DNA of 64,000 bases, taken from Tetmemena sp. SeJ-2015. Taxonomy: Eukaryota; Ciliophora; Spirotrichea; Sporadotrichida; Oxytrichidae. Position numbers and translations under genes: made by a program. The stretch spans positions 1 through 64,000 of the forward strand of contig JAJKFJ010020904.1 in the NCBI GenBank assembly GCA_027382625.1, given 5' to 3'. The notes beneath the pieces were generated by a model that saw nothing but the letters and a program-made list of their open reading frames with translations, searched no databases and was not told where the DNA came from. Each line of letters starts with the position of its first letter. Positions within the stretch are counted from its first letter, which is position 1. Positions 41,801 to 52,361 of this stretch are shown here, piece after piece.

Positions 41801-43965
41801 CTATTTAAGGCATCTTGTCGATGCTCATTAAATCAAATGTAAAAAAGATCCTAGTGTGCGCACCTTCAAACGCTGCTCTTGATGAAATTCTTCTCAGACT
41901 TGTGAGGCATAAGCTCTTTGGTATTTTAAAGTAAGTTATTATTCTTCTTTAGTTAAATTTTTTTTTAGTGAAACTCAGATAAAAGAAAAGCTATTAAGAG
42001 TTGGAGCTATGGACTATGAACCGCTTCCTGAAGTTAAAAAGTACATCTTAGAGGAAAAGGTGAAGGAGGAACTTGGAGATAGAACAAAGAATTAAAATGG
42101 ATAGCTCAAGCCAATCTTTGAAAAATAGTCGAGGGTAAAGGAAAAGATTCAATGCATATGCACAATTCATAGGATCATTTCTACTGACTAAATGAGCCAA
42201 GAAAAAATAAGATTGAACGATCTTTTGAAAATTCTATTTGCCGATAATGAGAAAGTCTTGAAATTCATGAAATATAAAAAAGAAAGTCAACTTGAAACAC
42301 TTCAAACTCTCAAGGAAGGATACGAAAAGAAGAAAGTAGAAGTCGATAATGAATTAAAGCTCTGCGAGAGACCAGTTGGTACGAGGGTAAGTATTTTTGA
42401 TTTTAATTAATGTTTAGATGAGTAAGAAGGAAATTGAGTAAAGCATCATAAGCAGAGCTCAAATAATTTGCACAACTCTTTCAATGTCAGTTTCAGACAA
42501 ACTGGAATAAATTAAAAATGGAGAGATAGAATACCTAATTGTAGATGAAGCTTGCTAGTGTGTTGAGCTCACTAATCTCATTCCTTTCGAGCACGATCCA
42601 AAAAAAGTAATTCTTGTTGGAGACTATCAACAGCTACCAGCAACTACTTTTTCTGAGAATAGCGAAAGAACTAAATACAGCAGAAGCCTTTTTGAAAGAT
42701 TTCTAAGTTGCAGATAAAGAAATTTATGCTGAGTATTCAGTATAGAATGGATCCCATCATAAGAGAGTTTCCCTCCAAGCAATTTTATGATAATGAGTAA
42801 TTATTTTTCCCCATTCATAAATTATTTTAGGCTTCAAGATTCAGAAAGTGTGATTGAGCGAAGTAAGGACAAAACTAAATTACCTGTAGCTTTGAGAGAG
42901 CTTACCGAGTCCCTTTAGAGATTAGTTTTCTTTGACTTAAAGTATGCTTAGGAATCAGAGAATGAAACTTCAAAGTCTAATAAACAAGAGGCAGAGTTCA
43001 TCTTGAATCTGCTCAAGTCAATCTTTGAATTAATTAAAAAGGCTAGCAAAGGATTTCCAGCTCACGTAGTTACGTAGGATCAGAAGCTTAAGTTTATTTT
43101 GCAAGATTTGAAATTTCGAATCGGCATTATTTCCCCCTATAAATCTCAAGTGCGTTTCCTGAAGGATATGATATTCCCCTACCTAAGGAGCATAAACGAG
43201 TCTTATGAGTTCTTGGAGATTAACACAGTGGATGCCTATCAGGGCAGAGAAAAAGACATTGTGATTATATCTTGCGTGAGGAGCAGTGAAGACAGGCAAC
43301 TTGGTTTTTTAAATGACTACAGACGCATGAATGTGGCGATAACGAGAGCTAAAAATTTCCTGTGGGTGGTTGGAAACAGTAGGACTTTGAAAAGAAACAA
43401 GAACTGGGAGGGATTGATTAACTATGCCAAGAACCTGAAAGGAGGCTTTTTGAGATTTGATGCGAGGGAAAGTTGGGATGATGGAAAGCTTGAATCCATT
43501 CTCTAAAACTCTTAATAAATAGCAGCAGTCAAAAATAAGTCAAATAAGCAAAAGAAGCATTATCAAGAGAAGAATAAGGTTTAACAACATTTTGAAGAAG
43601 AGGAAAAGAAATAAGTCAAATCTAGGCCTTAAGTAGGAGACTCTGAATATTCAAAATAGAAGTCAGACAACTTGAAAACTTAAACTCAAGCAGATTTAAA
43701 TGGCTCTAGCAAATCTCAAATGACTGAAAGAGAGATGAAAATCGCAAAAATGGAACAATTAAAGAAGTAAATAGAAGATTTGAAGGAGAAAAAGAAATTA
43801 TAAGAGAAAATGAAGAATCTTGAGGTCACACAAAAGGGAAGTTCTTAAAGCGAAGAAGAAAAGGTCTCAATTCAAAAGAGAAACTTCAGCTAAATGAGTC
43901 AAAACGAGAAGAGCTAGTAAAAGGATGAAAAGATGTAGAATTTTAAGATTCAAAAAAGATAATGA
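38874..43965 (+). CDS. SEN1/senataxin-like superfamily 1 RNA/DNA helicase
   Basis: About 1600 residues from ATG 38874 to TGA 43963-43965. The N-terminal third is Gln/Ser/Asn-rich, then Lys/Glu-rich coiled coil. The helicase core starts near 41640: SQIEALKQ, Walker A GPPGTGKT split by a 35-nt intron (41744-41778), VDEACQCVELTNLIPF near 42540 (the conserved Gln is TAG), GDYQQLPAT, SIQYRMDPIIREFPSKQFY, VDAYQGREKDIVIISCVRSS and RRMNVAITRAK. Further introns: 41931-41968, 42387-42417, 42797-42830. The tail is Lys/Glu/Gln-rich. SEN1 family helicases resolve RNA:DNA hybrids and aid transcription termination in the nucleus. The gene is in linear order, although it lies between two blocks of the scrambled helicase on the other strand. 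Single-base frame changes occur near 40200, 40310, 40680 and 42710, probably base errors. Confidence 0.88.
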
Positions 43966-44182
43966 TCTAATCTGAATCAAAAGTTGAATGTTTGAAAATG
44001 TATTTATTCAGAAATATTTTGATTTACTAATCTAGAATCTTTTTATTTTTATTTAGATCAGATTTCAATTCTATTCTTCCAATATTCTAGGAATAAGCTT
44101 ACGCATTTTTGCTAAAACGATTAGATATCTCCATTAGAGATTTAAATATTTTCATATTTTAATTGCATAATTTAATTTGAAG

Positions 44183-45180
44183 ATTTAGTAAAACTGTATG
44201 ATCTCTTCTATCTTAAAATCATTTAGAAGATCTTTGAGAAGCAAAGTGGAGTAAAACCTTATGTGTCTCATCTTGATAATTTATTCTCTATTAATCTCGG
44301 CAAAAGCTTTGAAGTCTGTGATTCCACTAATTAGTCCCTCTTACCCATTCTATTCGTAGTACTAACTCTAAGATTGATTGAATCGATCATCTTGAGCAAA
44401 CTAAACTTGCCTATCGAATGCTTTCTAAACAAATTGATCTCTTTCTTAAGAGTAGCGCATCAAATAATCCTCAGATATTCCAATCAGCCCACAAATCTTT
44501 TGCTCAATAGGTGTTAAATTCCTAAAAATCTTATGAAAGAGCTGCCATTGAATCTTTATTCCAACGTTAGATATCGGGGTCATTAAATAGAGAAGATAAA
44601 GCTCATTCTGTAAAACTATTTTTTACTAAGCCTGCATCAAATCCAAGTAAACCATAAGACCATCTTCAGGTGTAAAATTACTTCTAATTATTCCCATCCC
44701 GAGCTTAGTCGCCTCAAATTTGAATTTGATTTGATTATCTTCTTTAACTGCGTGCTATTAAACTATCTCATTGAATATCAGAAAATCCAGGGCCTCTTTG
44801 CCTTGCTTTTGCATTTCTATCCAAGCATCTTGATTCGAATCAAAATCCATCTCAGCAAAATCATCGCTCTCTTTCTTTTCTCTTATTTAGACAAACAATA
44901 GAGTGCTCATTAAGAAGTTCTTGAGCTCGGTTGAGTCCTCAACCATTCTCGTACCTAAAGCTTCGAGAATTATTCTTGATAGGCCCTTCTTTTAAACTGC
45001 AAGACAGGATTCTATCCTCTCTAATTTTCTGTTCATCAGCTCCTGTGCCTTTTTCTTTTCAAATAGATTTTGAACACAAATAATTGAGTCAGCTTCTGTG
45101 TCAAATCCAAATCTACCTGCTCTGCCAATCATCTGCTTATATTAAATTGATGTCAAATCTGATACTCCTTGCTTGATGGT
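44183..45180 (-). CDS. POLQ/HELQ-type helicase, block 2 (middle part)
   Basis: Minus strand, from the 12-bp pointer (45169-45180) to the TAAAT pointer (44183-44187). It opens GVSDLTSIQYKQMIGRAGR, the motif VI region missing from block 1. It continues with the winged-helix and ratchet parts (FDTEADSIICVQNLFEKKKA, NFTPEDGLMVYLDLMQAQQK, LQNELYLLYLMTPISNVGIK) and ends RFYSTLLLKDLLNDFKIEEI. Small gaps near 44880 and 44965 change frame. The pointer join to block 1 is exact and in frame; the join to block 3 rests on 5 bp (QFYQ to QIDRQ) and is less certain. Relative to block 1 it is inverted and about 27 kb away. Confidence 0.85.
45169..45180 (-). repeat. Helicase pointer 1, copy B (inverted)
   Basis: Minus-strand ACCATCAAGCAA, the first 12 bases of helicase block 2, matching 17628-17639 on the plus strand. 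Flanking bases on both sides differ, so the repeat is exactly 12 bp. Confidence 0.9.
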
Positions 45181-45273
45181 CTGTACATAATAAGATTAAG
45201 CACCACTTATGATTTAAATCGAATCTGATTATAAATTGAATTGATATAGTTTATAATAAATATTGCGTTAAAG

Positions 45274-47926
45274 ATGAGTTCTGAAGAAGGTGAGCCAAAA
45301 CCAAGAGCAAGGGAGTTGAGCTATGATAATCTTTTCTTTGATAATGATCACGAAAATGATGACTTCTAAGAATTTGAAGATCATCATTCTGCTAATCATC
45401 ACACAGAGTAAGAACCATTACTATTCCGGTCAATTATTCTTTAATAGAAAGTGTAATAAAAATATATAGAAAAATGAGGGATGAGTCGCACTAATCTCAA
45501 AGCTAGGGTAGACAGAATTTAGAGAGCTCAAAGACTGATCTCAGAAGCTCTAGGTAGTTAAGTTCCAGACAATCTAAAGAAAGATCTCCCAGTGATGAGA
45601 GAAATTAAAGCAAGAGATACTAGACTCAGGAGAGATCAAGAGATAATTATTCAAGATATGAAGATAAGCACGACGAAAGAAATAGAAATCATGAGAGTTC
45701 TCGATATTATCATGGCCAAGATAGGAATCCCAGAGACAGATATAATGAATATCAAGGCAAAACTAGAGGAGACCAAAGAAGCTACAACAATCACTCTAAC
45801 TTCGAAAGCAATAGTCGTCATCAGAGAAACGATAGCTACAGGGATGACTATAATCGCCAAAAATCAGATACTAGGACTAATGGAGGAAGCTTTTAGCAGA
45901 AGTTCGAAGATGCTAGGTCTTTTAGAAATCAAGATAGGAAGGAGAGTCCTAAGAGAACAAGTTACGATAATTATAAACAAGGCAAGCATTTTCTTTTGAT
46001 CCTTTTCTCAATAACTAAATATATGTTCAGATAGGAAATAAAGTAATTTCGACAGAAGACCTGATCAGGAATACTCAAGAAATGATGATCTGAGGATATA
46101 AGCCAAAGAACATACGTAAACTAAAGATACTCAAAATTTTGGATCAGAAAGACACCAAAATAATGGTGACTCTCATACTTCCCGAGGTAACATCACATCA
46201 GATTCTCGATTTGAAAACTCCCAAGTTTTCTAGCTTCCAAATGAGATTTCTGAGAGCGATCTTCGCTGCCATTTTATTATTTCTGGCCTAAAAAGGAAGG
46301 ATTTTGAGAAAGATCCTCAATTAAAATTAGAGTTTTAGGATAAGGTATCCAAAATTTTTAAAGAGACTTATAACTTCAGAGATTGTGACCTATATGGTCA
46401 GTCTCTCATTTTTACCTTTATTGAGTATGAAAACTCAAAGTTATTTGGGGATTAAACTGATTTAAAAATTGGCTTAAAGTATGACTATCAAGGTTTTATT
46501 CTCATGAAAAAATTAAACTAGATTAAGCTCCCTCAAGTTCATGGAATTACTCTTAGCGATGCAAGAATTGACCTTTCAAAAGCCTTCAAAAGTCTTGTTC
46601 AAGTTTCTAGCGACTAATTGACTGAGACCGCCTTCTCTTTATCAAAATTATATTTAATATTCCCAAAGAATCCAAGAGCGATAGTCTCTTAAAGATCTTA
46701 AGTCGAAGAAAATCACAGCATCGCTCCATAAAGTCTCAGTAGAGATGCTTAGGCCAGAGCTAATTCCCCTTATACTCATGAGAAAATGTAAATTGGTTCT
46801 AATCAAGAGAGGTAATTATAAATTTTACAGATTCATTCCAATCATTCATAGAAGGTAAAGCGATAGAATTCCTCGCTCAAGATCTCGAGACTTTTAATCT
46901 AGAAATTAATCTGAAAGATACTCTGCTGCTGAGGATAGAAAGTCAACTTAAACTTAGTAGAAACCAATTGCACAGGCTTTGCCAATTCCCGCTGTTTAGG
47001 AGAAAGAGAGAGTTAAGTAAAGCAACTTTGACATCAAACCAAAGGATTTTAAAAATGAAGAAACAAAGAATGACAATCAAAATGGATAAGTTTAGCCTAA
47101 GCAGTTGATCATTCCACCTCCTAAATAGACAGATTTAGTTACTCAGATGGAGAGCACTTCAATAATAAATTGATTTAATTTGTAATCACTTCGATTGAGG
47201 CAATCAATCATGACTGTAAATTAATCTGAAATAATTAGAAATAGGTAACTGCTATGTGATTGGTATTCCTCGAGATGTAAAAGGAAGTGACTTGTTGGAT
47301 GAATTAAAGAAGCTGAAGGTGGATGGAGTTTCTAACTTTGAGATAATAGAGAAGAAAGACTATTTCGGTCTAATTTACAAGTACATCAAGCTTCAGTTCG
47401 ATTCTCAAGATCAAGTTGAGAAACTGCTATCAGAAAAGAACTTCAAAATCAATGGGCAGAGCATCCTGAATTGTGCCTGACTTCAAAGATGTAAGCTTTT
47501 TCTGTGTTCTAATTAGTTTAGATTCAAATTGCTCAAGTGATTGGACATCATCAAGTTCTCCTTCAATTCAAGAACAAGAGTGAGCAGGATCAAGCTTTGA
47601 GGTTGGTTTAAACTTCTCTAGCAGATTTGACTGACTTGAGAAGAGAGATTTTCCAATTGAGCTCGGAACTTTCGAAAATTGGAGAAATTGTCGACATGAA
47701 TCTAGATTACTTTCCTGAGTAGACAATTGTGACTTTTGCAGATTTGACCTTAGCTCAGGAACTTATCAGCAAAGGATAGTTGAAGCTACAAATCTGTGAG
47801 TTCAGGAGAGTGGGCACTTTCGGCGGAGAAGGTAAATTTCGAAATTCCTGTGAGAAACTGCTGCAACTCTTCTTAAACTGCTACCAATAAGTACTTCCCA
47901 ATCTACTTAAAGAAAGATAAATTTGA
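45274..47926 (+). CDS. RS/RD-rich RNA-binding protein with RRM-like domains
   Basis: ATG 45274 starts an acidic N-terminus (SYDNLFFDNDHENDDFQEFE). The next 170 residues are an Arg/Ser/Asp/Asn-rich domain (RSRDNYSRYEDKHDERNRNH and on to 45970), as in splicing factors. The C-terminal half has folded stretches: HFIISGLKRKDFEKDPQLKL (46270), an RRM-like unit NCYVIGIPRDVKGSDLLDEL (47250) ending in NFKINGQSILNCA, and QIAQVIGHHQVLLQFKNKSE (47520). The architecture recalls U2AF large-subunit/SR-type splicing factors, but RNP motifs are weak, so the exact family is open. Probably nuclear, in pre-mRNA processing. Intron-like gaps occur near 45430, 45985 and 47490. The frame most open under the standard code at 45592-45999 is a shadow of the RS frame. 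Confidence 0.6.
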
Positions 47927-48090
47927 CCTTATTTCCAGAAAGTGAGCTAGAGTTAGTTGAAGAGTTAATTAATTTTAATAAGTGTAATCAATTTTAAAGC
48001 TTCTATCTCTGATTATTAAAATTAAGAATAAGAGAGAGAAAGAAAGAGAAGGTATTTAATTTAAAAAGAGATGTATAATTTAAAATAAAA

Positions 48091-51000
48091 ATGCCTAAGA
48101 GAATTTTCATAAACAACTTAAACACTTATGTGGCTTAAGCCATTTTTAATGAGCTCAGAAACGATTAAAGATTAGGTTAATTGGATGGAGAAAAGAATGA
48201 TGATTCTAACCTGATTTTTGGTACCTATATTGATCGAGATAGCTCTGACAAGCCAGAATAGATATCTTAGATAATAAACTTTCTCTTTAAAAGCCGTTTC
48301 TGCTCTTTGTTTGCCTGTATGTCTAAAGATTTGTGTAGAGATCAAAACCCAGATTGACGATGAAGTATTTGAGTGAATGCGATCTGCTTGTCTTTGATCT
48401 TCATTCAGGAAACCCTCGTGATGTCGATCTTGCTCAAAACTATTATACCTAAGTCTCCTTCCTTTTATCTAGGTCTAGTTTATAGCATTGAAGAAACACA
48501 ACATTGAGGAAGAGAAAGTGCTGATATTGATTTCCTCTCTGATGGTTTGGAATAAAACTCCAAAGAAACTTAAGGAGATAAAAGAAGGCAAAGAGGCAGA
48601 TGAGTAGGATTAGGAAAATGCAGAAGGTGAGGAGGGGCAAGCTAAAGAGGAGCCTGCAAAAGAGGAAAAGTAAGAGGATGAATAAATGGAAATTGTCTTA
48701 AAGCAGAGGTGAAGGAGCTGAAGGGGATGAAGAGGGTCAGGCTGTTGAAGAAGAACCTCCAGTCAAGGAAGTTCCAAAGCCCAAGGTATTCAGACACCTT
48801 CCATTCTTAGAGGAAGATTATCAGTCCAGAATTCCAGGTCCTGAGTACGAAGAGATCAAGAGAATAGAAGACGAAATCTTAGAGTTTAAGATTATTATAA
48901 CTTACGTGATAGCCTCGGGAGTCATGTATGGAAAAGGTGAAAGCATATTCTTCACCTATCATAACGTAAATTTGAATATCTTTGATCTCGCAAGAATAGT
49001 TAAGAAAGTATAATCCATCACTTAAGATTTGAATTGGAATTGGAACTGGTGGAATAGAGTCCTTTGACATGAATTAAACTCCTCTTCCAACTTGAGCTTG
49101 ATTGGAGAGTACCAATAACTTAAACTCTTAGAATGAAGAGGAAGAGCCTGTTGAATTCGACTGGCACTGTAAAGAAGGGCTAAAGAATAACATAGCAAGA
49201 GTGAAGGAAGAGTTTCAAAAGGAGCGAGGCTTAAAGCCTTTTAAGATTTTTATCACAGGTCCTCCAGTAGCTGGTAAATCTTTCTTTGGAAAATAATTGG
49301 CTGAGCATTACAACGTGCCTCACATTCACGTTGGGAAGATGCTTTCTGAATTTTTATTAGAAAAGAGAAATAAGAAGACTGAAAAAGGAAGAGGAAGAAA
49401 GATTGAAACTTCAATTAAAACAGCAAGAAAAGCTAATCCAAATTATGATACACATCTTGGTTTTTTCATAAGATGAAGTTGAATCTGAATCTGATAAGTG
49501 TGAATTATAAAGTTATAAAGAGCCAGTTCCTCAAGAAGATTATAATTTAAAACTTTTAAGGGGAAACTATTAGACTGCTTAGGAGAGAATTAACGCTCTT
49601 CTTATAATTAGATTGGATGCCAGTTGATTTCGACAGAAGATTCTAAAACTTCTAAGCAGCTATTCAGGGATTACCAGTTCCTAAAAATTATAGTCATCAT
49701 TTAATTTAGATTTAACCAAAAAAGAGAAGAGCAGTTGAAGGTTGAGGAATAACAAATGAGGGATAAAAATGCAGTAATCACTCTCTTGTATTTAATTATA
49801 AAGATTGCTGAGTAGAGATGGGGAGAAATCATTCTCATTATTTCAAACTCAACATGAGGTAGTTCTTAAATTCATTTTTATATAAAATAAAAGATGAAAT
49901 TATAAATTTTTGTAGAAATTAAACGATGTGGGAGAGGATGGAGAAAAATAGTTCAAGCCAGAGGGAATCACTAAGATGCTTAAGGTTAGATAATATCATA
50001 TTTAAAATTTACTTGTAGTTTCAGAAATCTATATATACAAGCGACTTAGATTTATTAAGATCTAGTATGCTTACTACTAATTTCTTTTGAATAAATGCAC
50101 TGAAATGACTTGTAAAAATATATGAAGATTTTTAAATTAATAAAATTTGATAAATATCTTCTGAGAATGAAGATCTTGCTCTCTAGGGTAATTAAAATAG
50201 AACTAACTTAGTTTATATCTAAATTTAAAGAGGATGAGGACAACATCAGCAGAGATGTAATGAAAATAGTTTAAGAAGGAAAATGTTAAAACTTACATAA
50301 TCATGTTTAGTTACAATTGCAGCATATTCAACAGCCATTTCAAGAAAGCTTGGTTGCAAGAACCAGCCAAATTACCCTATATTGGAGAAGGAAAGAACTT
50401 AGTCCCAACCATTCACGTAACTGATCTAATCACTCTATTAAGAAAGTTTATGAGTCTAAACCTGAAAAGAGCTACATATTTGCAGTTGACAACACAAAGC
50501 GACCTACCCAGAAGAAACTCATACAAGCAATTTCAAGTGGAATTATATCAAATCATACTCATTTAAAATCCTTTGACTTCATTGAGCAAGTCAGAAGGTA
50601 ACACCCAAAGAAAACTCCTTATATAATTGGTGGCAAGTACCACTCTCTTTGAACCTAAAACTCAAACCTAGTAACTTATTCGTCTCTTAGAAATGATCGA
50701 ATAATTATTAACCAGGAGTAAGATGCTTGAGGATATCATAGCTTGGGACTAGGAGAGAGAGGACCAGATTTTGAAGAAAAGAGATATTTAAACTCTAATA
50801 AATTGCAGAAAAGGCAGCCAAGATTGCAAGAGGAGAAGACCCTGAAGAAGGAGACAGAGAGGATGGCGCTAAGGGTAATATTGTGCTTATAATATAAGAA
50901 ATTTTATCAATCCTGAAATTACTTGAGCAATATTAAATTACTTATTATTGTCATTTATATTTGTAATGATGAAAAACCTGCTGAGGAATAGAAGGAGGCC

Positions 51001-52105
51001 TAACCAGATGCCCCAGCTGAGGGGGAAGAAGGCGAGGGAGAAAAAAAGAACCAAGATCTAGATGAAGTTAAAGGGTACTCAATTTTTGGGAATCTGATGC
51101 AGATTGGGAGGAGATCGATATAAAGAAGAGGCTCAAGGAATTCAAGAAAGTGAACCCCAAAGAAAGATTTCCTGACGATCTAATGAACGAGGCAGTGAGA
51201 TGGAGACTAAACCGTAATGACTGTCAAAACCGAGGCTACGTGCTCGATGGGTATCCATATACTTATGATCAGGCATCTGGAGTATTTGTCATCAAGCCAA
51301 AGCGACCTGAAAAGAAGGTTGTGATTGGTGAAGATGGAGAGCCTTAAATTCAAGAAGATGAAGTGGATGAGGAGGAGATGAAGAGGCTTCTCAGACCTCA
51401 ATTCTAGAAGAATATTTACCCTGACTCTGTCATACTTTTAAGTAGAAATATCTATTGCTCTTTCTCCTGAGGAGATCTAGAAGTCTCATTGGATTAATGG
51501 AGAGGATTTCTAGCAAAGATTCACGAGATACTAGGAGTTCAATCAAATAGAAAACTTCTAAAACTTATGAGGGTCAGTTCCCCTTCCCACCATTAGAAAT
51601 AAATTCACTTTATCATGATACTTTGAATTAGATTCTTCTAGGAGAATAAGACTGAAATATTTGAGATAGATAGCACTGGCGAGCAATTCGAAATGTTTGA
51701 GTCAATGAGAATCTACATTGAAAGAGACGGCAGGCCCTACAACTATCTCTCTTCACTCGATGAACTTAACCAAAATAAGAACAATATGCATCATCACTCA
51801 GACAAAAGAAAAAGAATCTAAGCAAGTTGTTGATGATCTTGAAAAGCTTGCGTTTTAATTGAGAAATCAAGAAGCATATGTAGGATCTTGAACACTGCGA
51901 CAAACTCAAAACGCTTATTAGATAAACTTTGCTTGAGTGTAACAATTTTTACAAGCCTATAACTTGGATTAGGTAGTTCTTAATGAAGTTTATTATCCCA
52001 GTACTCACTGAAGGAATGATTGAAGTTTGCAAAGTTGGCCCTATCGATCCAGTTGACTACTTAGCAGAGTACATATTCAAGAGAAGTTCTGAGTTTAGAA
52101 ATTGA
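48091..52105 (+). CDS. AK7: Adenylate kinase 7-like protein, scrambled gene (block order 1-3-2-4)
   Basis: Adenylate kinase 7 is a ciliary nucleotide kinase (2 ADP to ATP plus AMP) with an N-terminal NAD-epimerase-like domain, a kinase domain and a C-terminal DPY30-like helix pair. All are present. Block 1 (48091-48950): FINNLNTYVA, ECDLLVFDLHSGNPRD, VIASGVMYGKGES. Block 2 (50331-50577): FKKAWLQEPAKLPYIGEGKN and VPTIHVTDLI. Block 3 (49060-49344): FDWHCKEGL and the P-loop GPPVAGKS. Block 4 (from 50720): EDIIAWDQERED. Then NRNDCQNRGYVLDGYP and, at the end, DPVDYLAEYIFKRSSEFRN with TGA 52103-52105. Blocks 2 and 3 are swapped on the chromosome; three 9-bp pointers rejoin them in frame. Two or more short IESs and several homopolymer indels (near 50446, 50800, 51081) also interrupt it. 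Confidence 0.9.
48942..48950 (+). repeat. AK7 pointer 1-2, copy at end of block 1 (AGCATATTC)
   Basis: Exactly 9 bp shared with 50331-50339; flanking bases differ. The join reads GKGESIFNSHFKKAW in frame. Confidence 0.85.
48951..49059 (+). other. Eliminated spacer between AK7 blocks 1 and 3
   Basis: 109 bp between two MDS pointers. Its translation does not match the AK7 family although it stays open in frame. Confidence 0.7.
49060..49068 (+). repeat. AK7 pointer 2-3, copy at start of block 3 (TCCTTTGAC)
   Basis: 9 bp shared with 50569-50577 at the end of block 2. The join reads LKSFDMNQTPLP; two small frame changes follow before the conserved FDWHCKEGL. Confidence 0.7.
49336..49344 (+). repeat. 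AK7 pointer 3-4, copy at end of block 3 (AAGATGCTT)
   Basis: 9 bp shared with 50720-50728 at the start of block 4. The join reads HIHVGKMLEDIIAWDQERED in frame. A third copy occurs at 49973-49981. Confidence 0.85.
49345..50330 (+). other. Spacer between AK7 blocks 3 and 2 (about 1 kb)
   Basis: Not part of the AK7 protein. It contains open, coding-like but TGA-interrupted stretches (for example QKREEQLKVEEQQMRDKNAV near 49740) and a third copy of AAGATGCTT. It could be IES or hold a block of another gene. Confidence 0.6.
50331..50339 (+). repeat. AK7 pointer 1-2, copy at start of block 2 (AGCATATTC)
   Basis: Partner of 48942-48950, lying 1.4 kb downstream in the same orientation. Confidence 0.85.
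50569..50577 (+). repeat. AK7 pointer 2-3, copy at end of block 2 (TCCTTTGAC)
   Basis: Partner of 49060-49068. Here the exit of block 2 lies 1.5 kb downstream of the entry to block 3, so joining requires the blocks to be reordered. Confidence 0.7.
50720..50728 (+). repeat. AK7 pointer 3-4, copy at start of block 4 (AAGATGCTT)
   Basis: Partner of 49336-49344. The 142-bp stretch 50578-50719 before it is eliminated spacer. Confidence 0.85.
50875..50962 (+). other. 88-bp IES with GTAAT pointer in AK7
   Basis: GTAAT at 50875-50879 and 50963-50967. Excision gives DGAKGNDEKPAEEQKEAQ in frame. It starts with GT but lacks an AG end, so it is not an intron. Confidence 0.75.
51555..51634 (+). other. 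80-bp IES with CTTCTA pointer in AK7
   Basis: CTTCTA at 51555-51560 and 51635-51640. Excision removes two in-frame TGA stops and gives FNQIENFQENKTEIFEIDST, which fits the family. Confidence 0.8.
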
Positions 52106-52361
52106 GTAGAAGGATTATTTGGAATAATTTTAAAGGCTTCTAGTTTGAGATAATTTAAGACACTCTCTCAATTTAGTTCACTCTATTAACGAATGCGAAA
52201 AAGTATGTTAATTTTGAAATAAAATAATTGAATTTAAGAACAAAAATGAATAATCAGAGAAGAGGTAACTAACATACTCACTCTTTCCTTTCTATTGATA
52301 ATCCATTTCAATAAAAAGATTTTGATTAATAGGAAAGAATAAATATAAAATTAAGATTTAA

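Noticed and set aside
45592..45999. Met/Ile-rich frame open under the standard code
   Set aside because: The overlapping frame gives an RS/RD-rich splicing-factor-like domain continuous with the rest of the gene; this frame is its shadow.
49359..49368. AGAAAAGAGA shared with 50775-50784 as the AK7 block 3-4 pointer
   Set aside because: Longer than AAGATGCTT by one base, but the join is out of frame and the residues do not fit; AAGATGCTT gives a clean KMLEDIIAW reading.
49345..49475. Continuation of the AK7 frame past block 3 (SEFLLEKRNKK and on)
   Set aside because: With only one stop codon, chance open frames of this length are common; the residues do not match the family while the pointer-joined sequence does.
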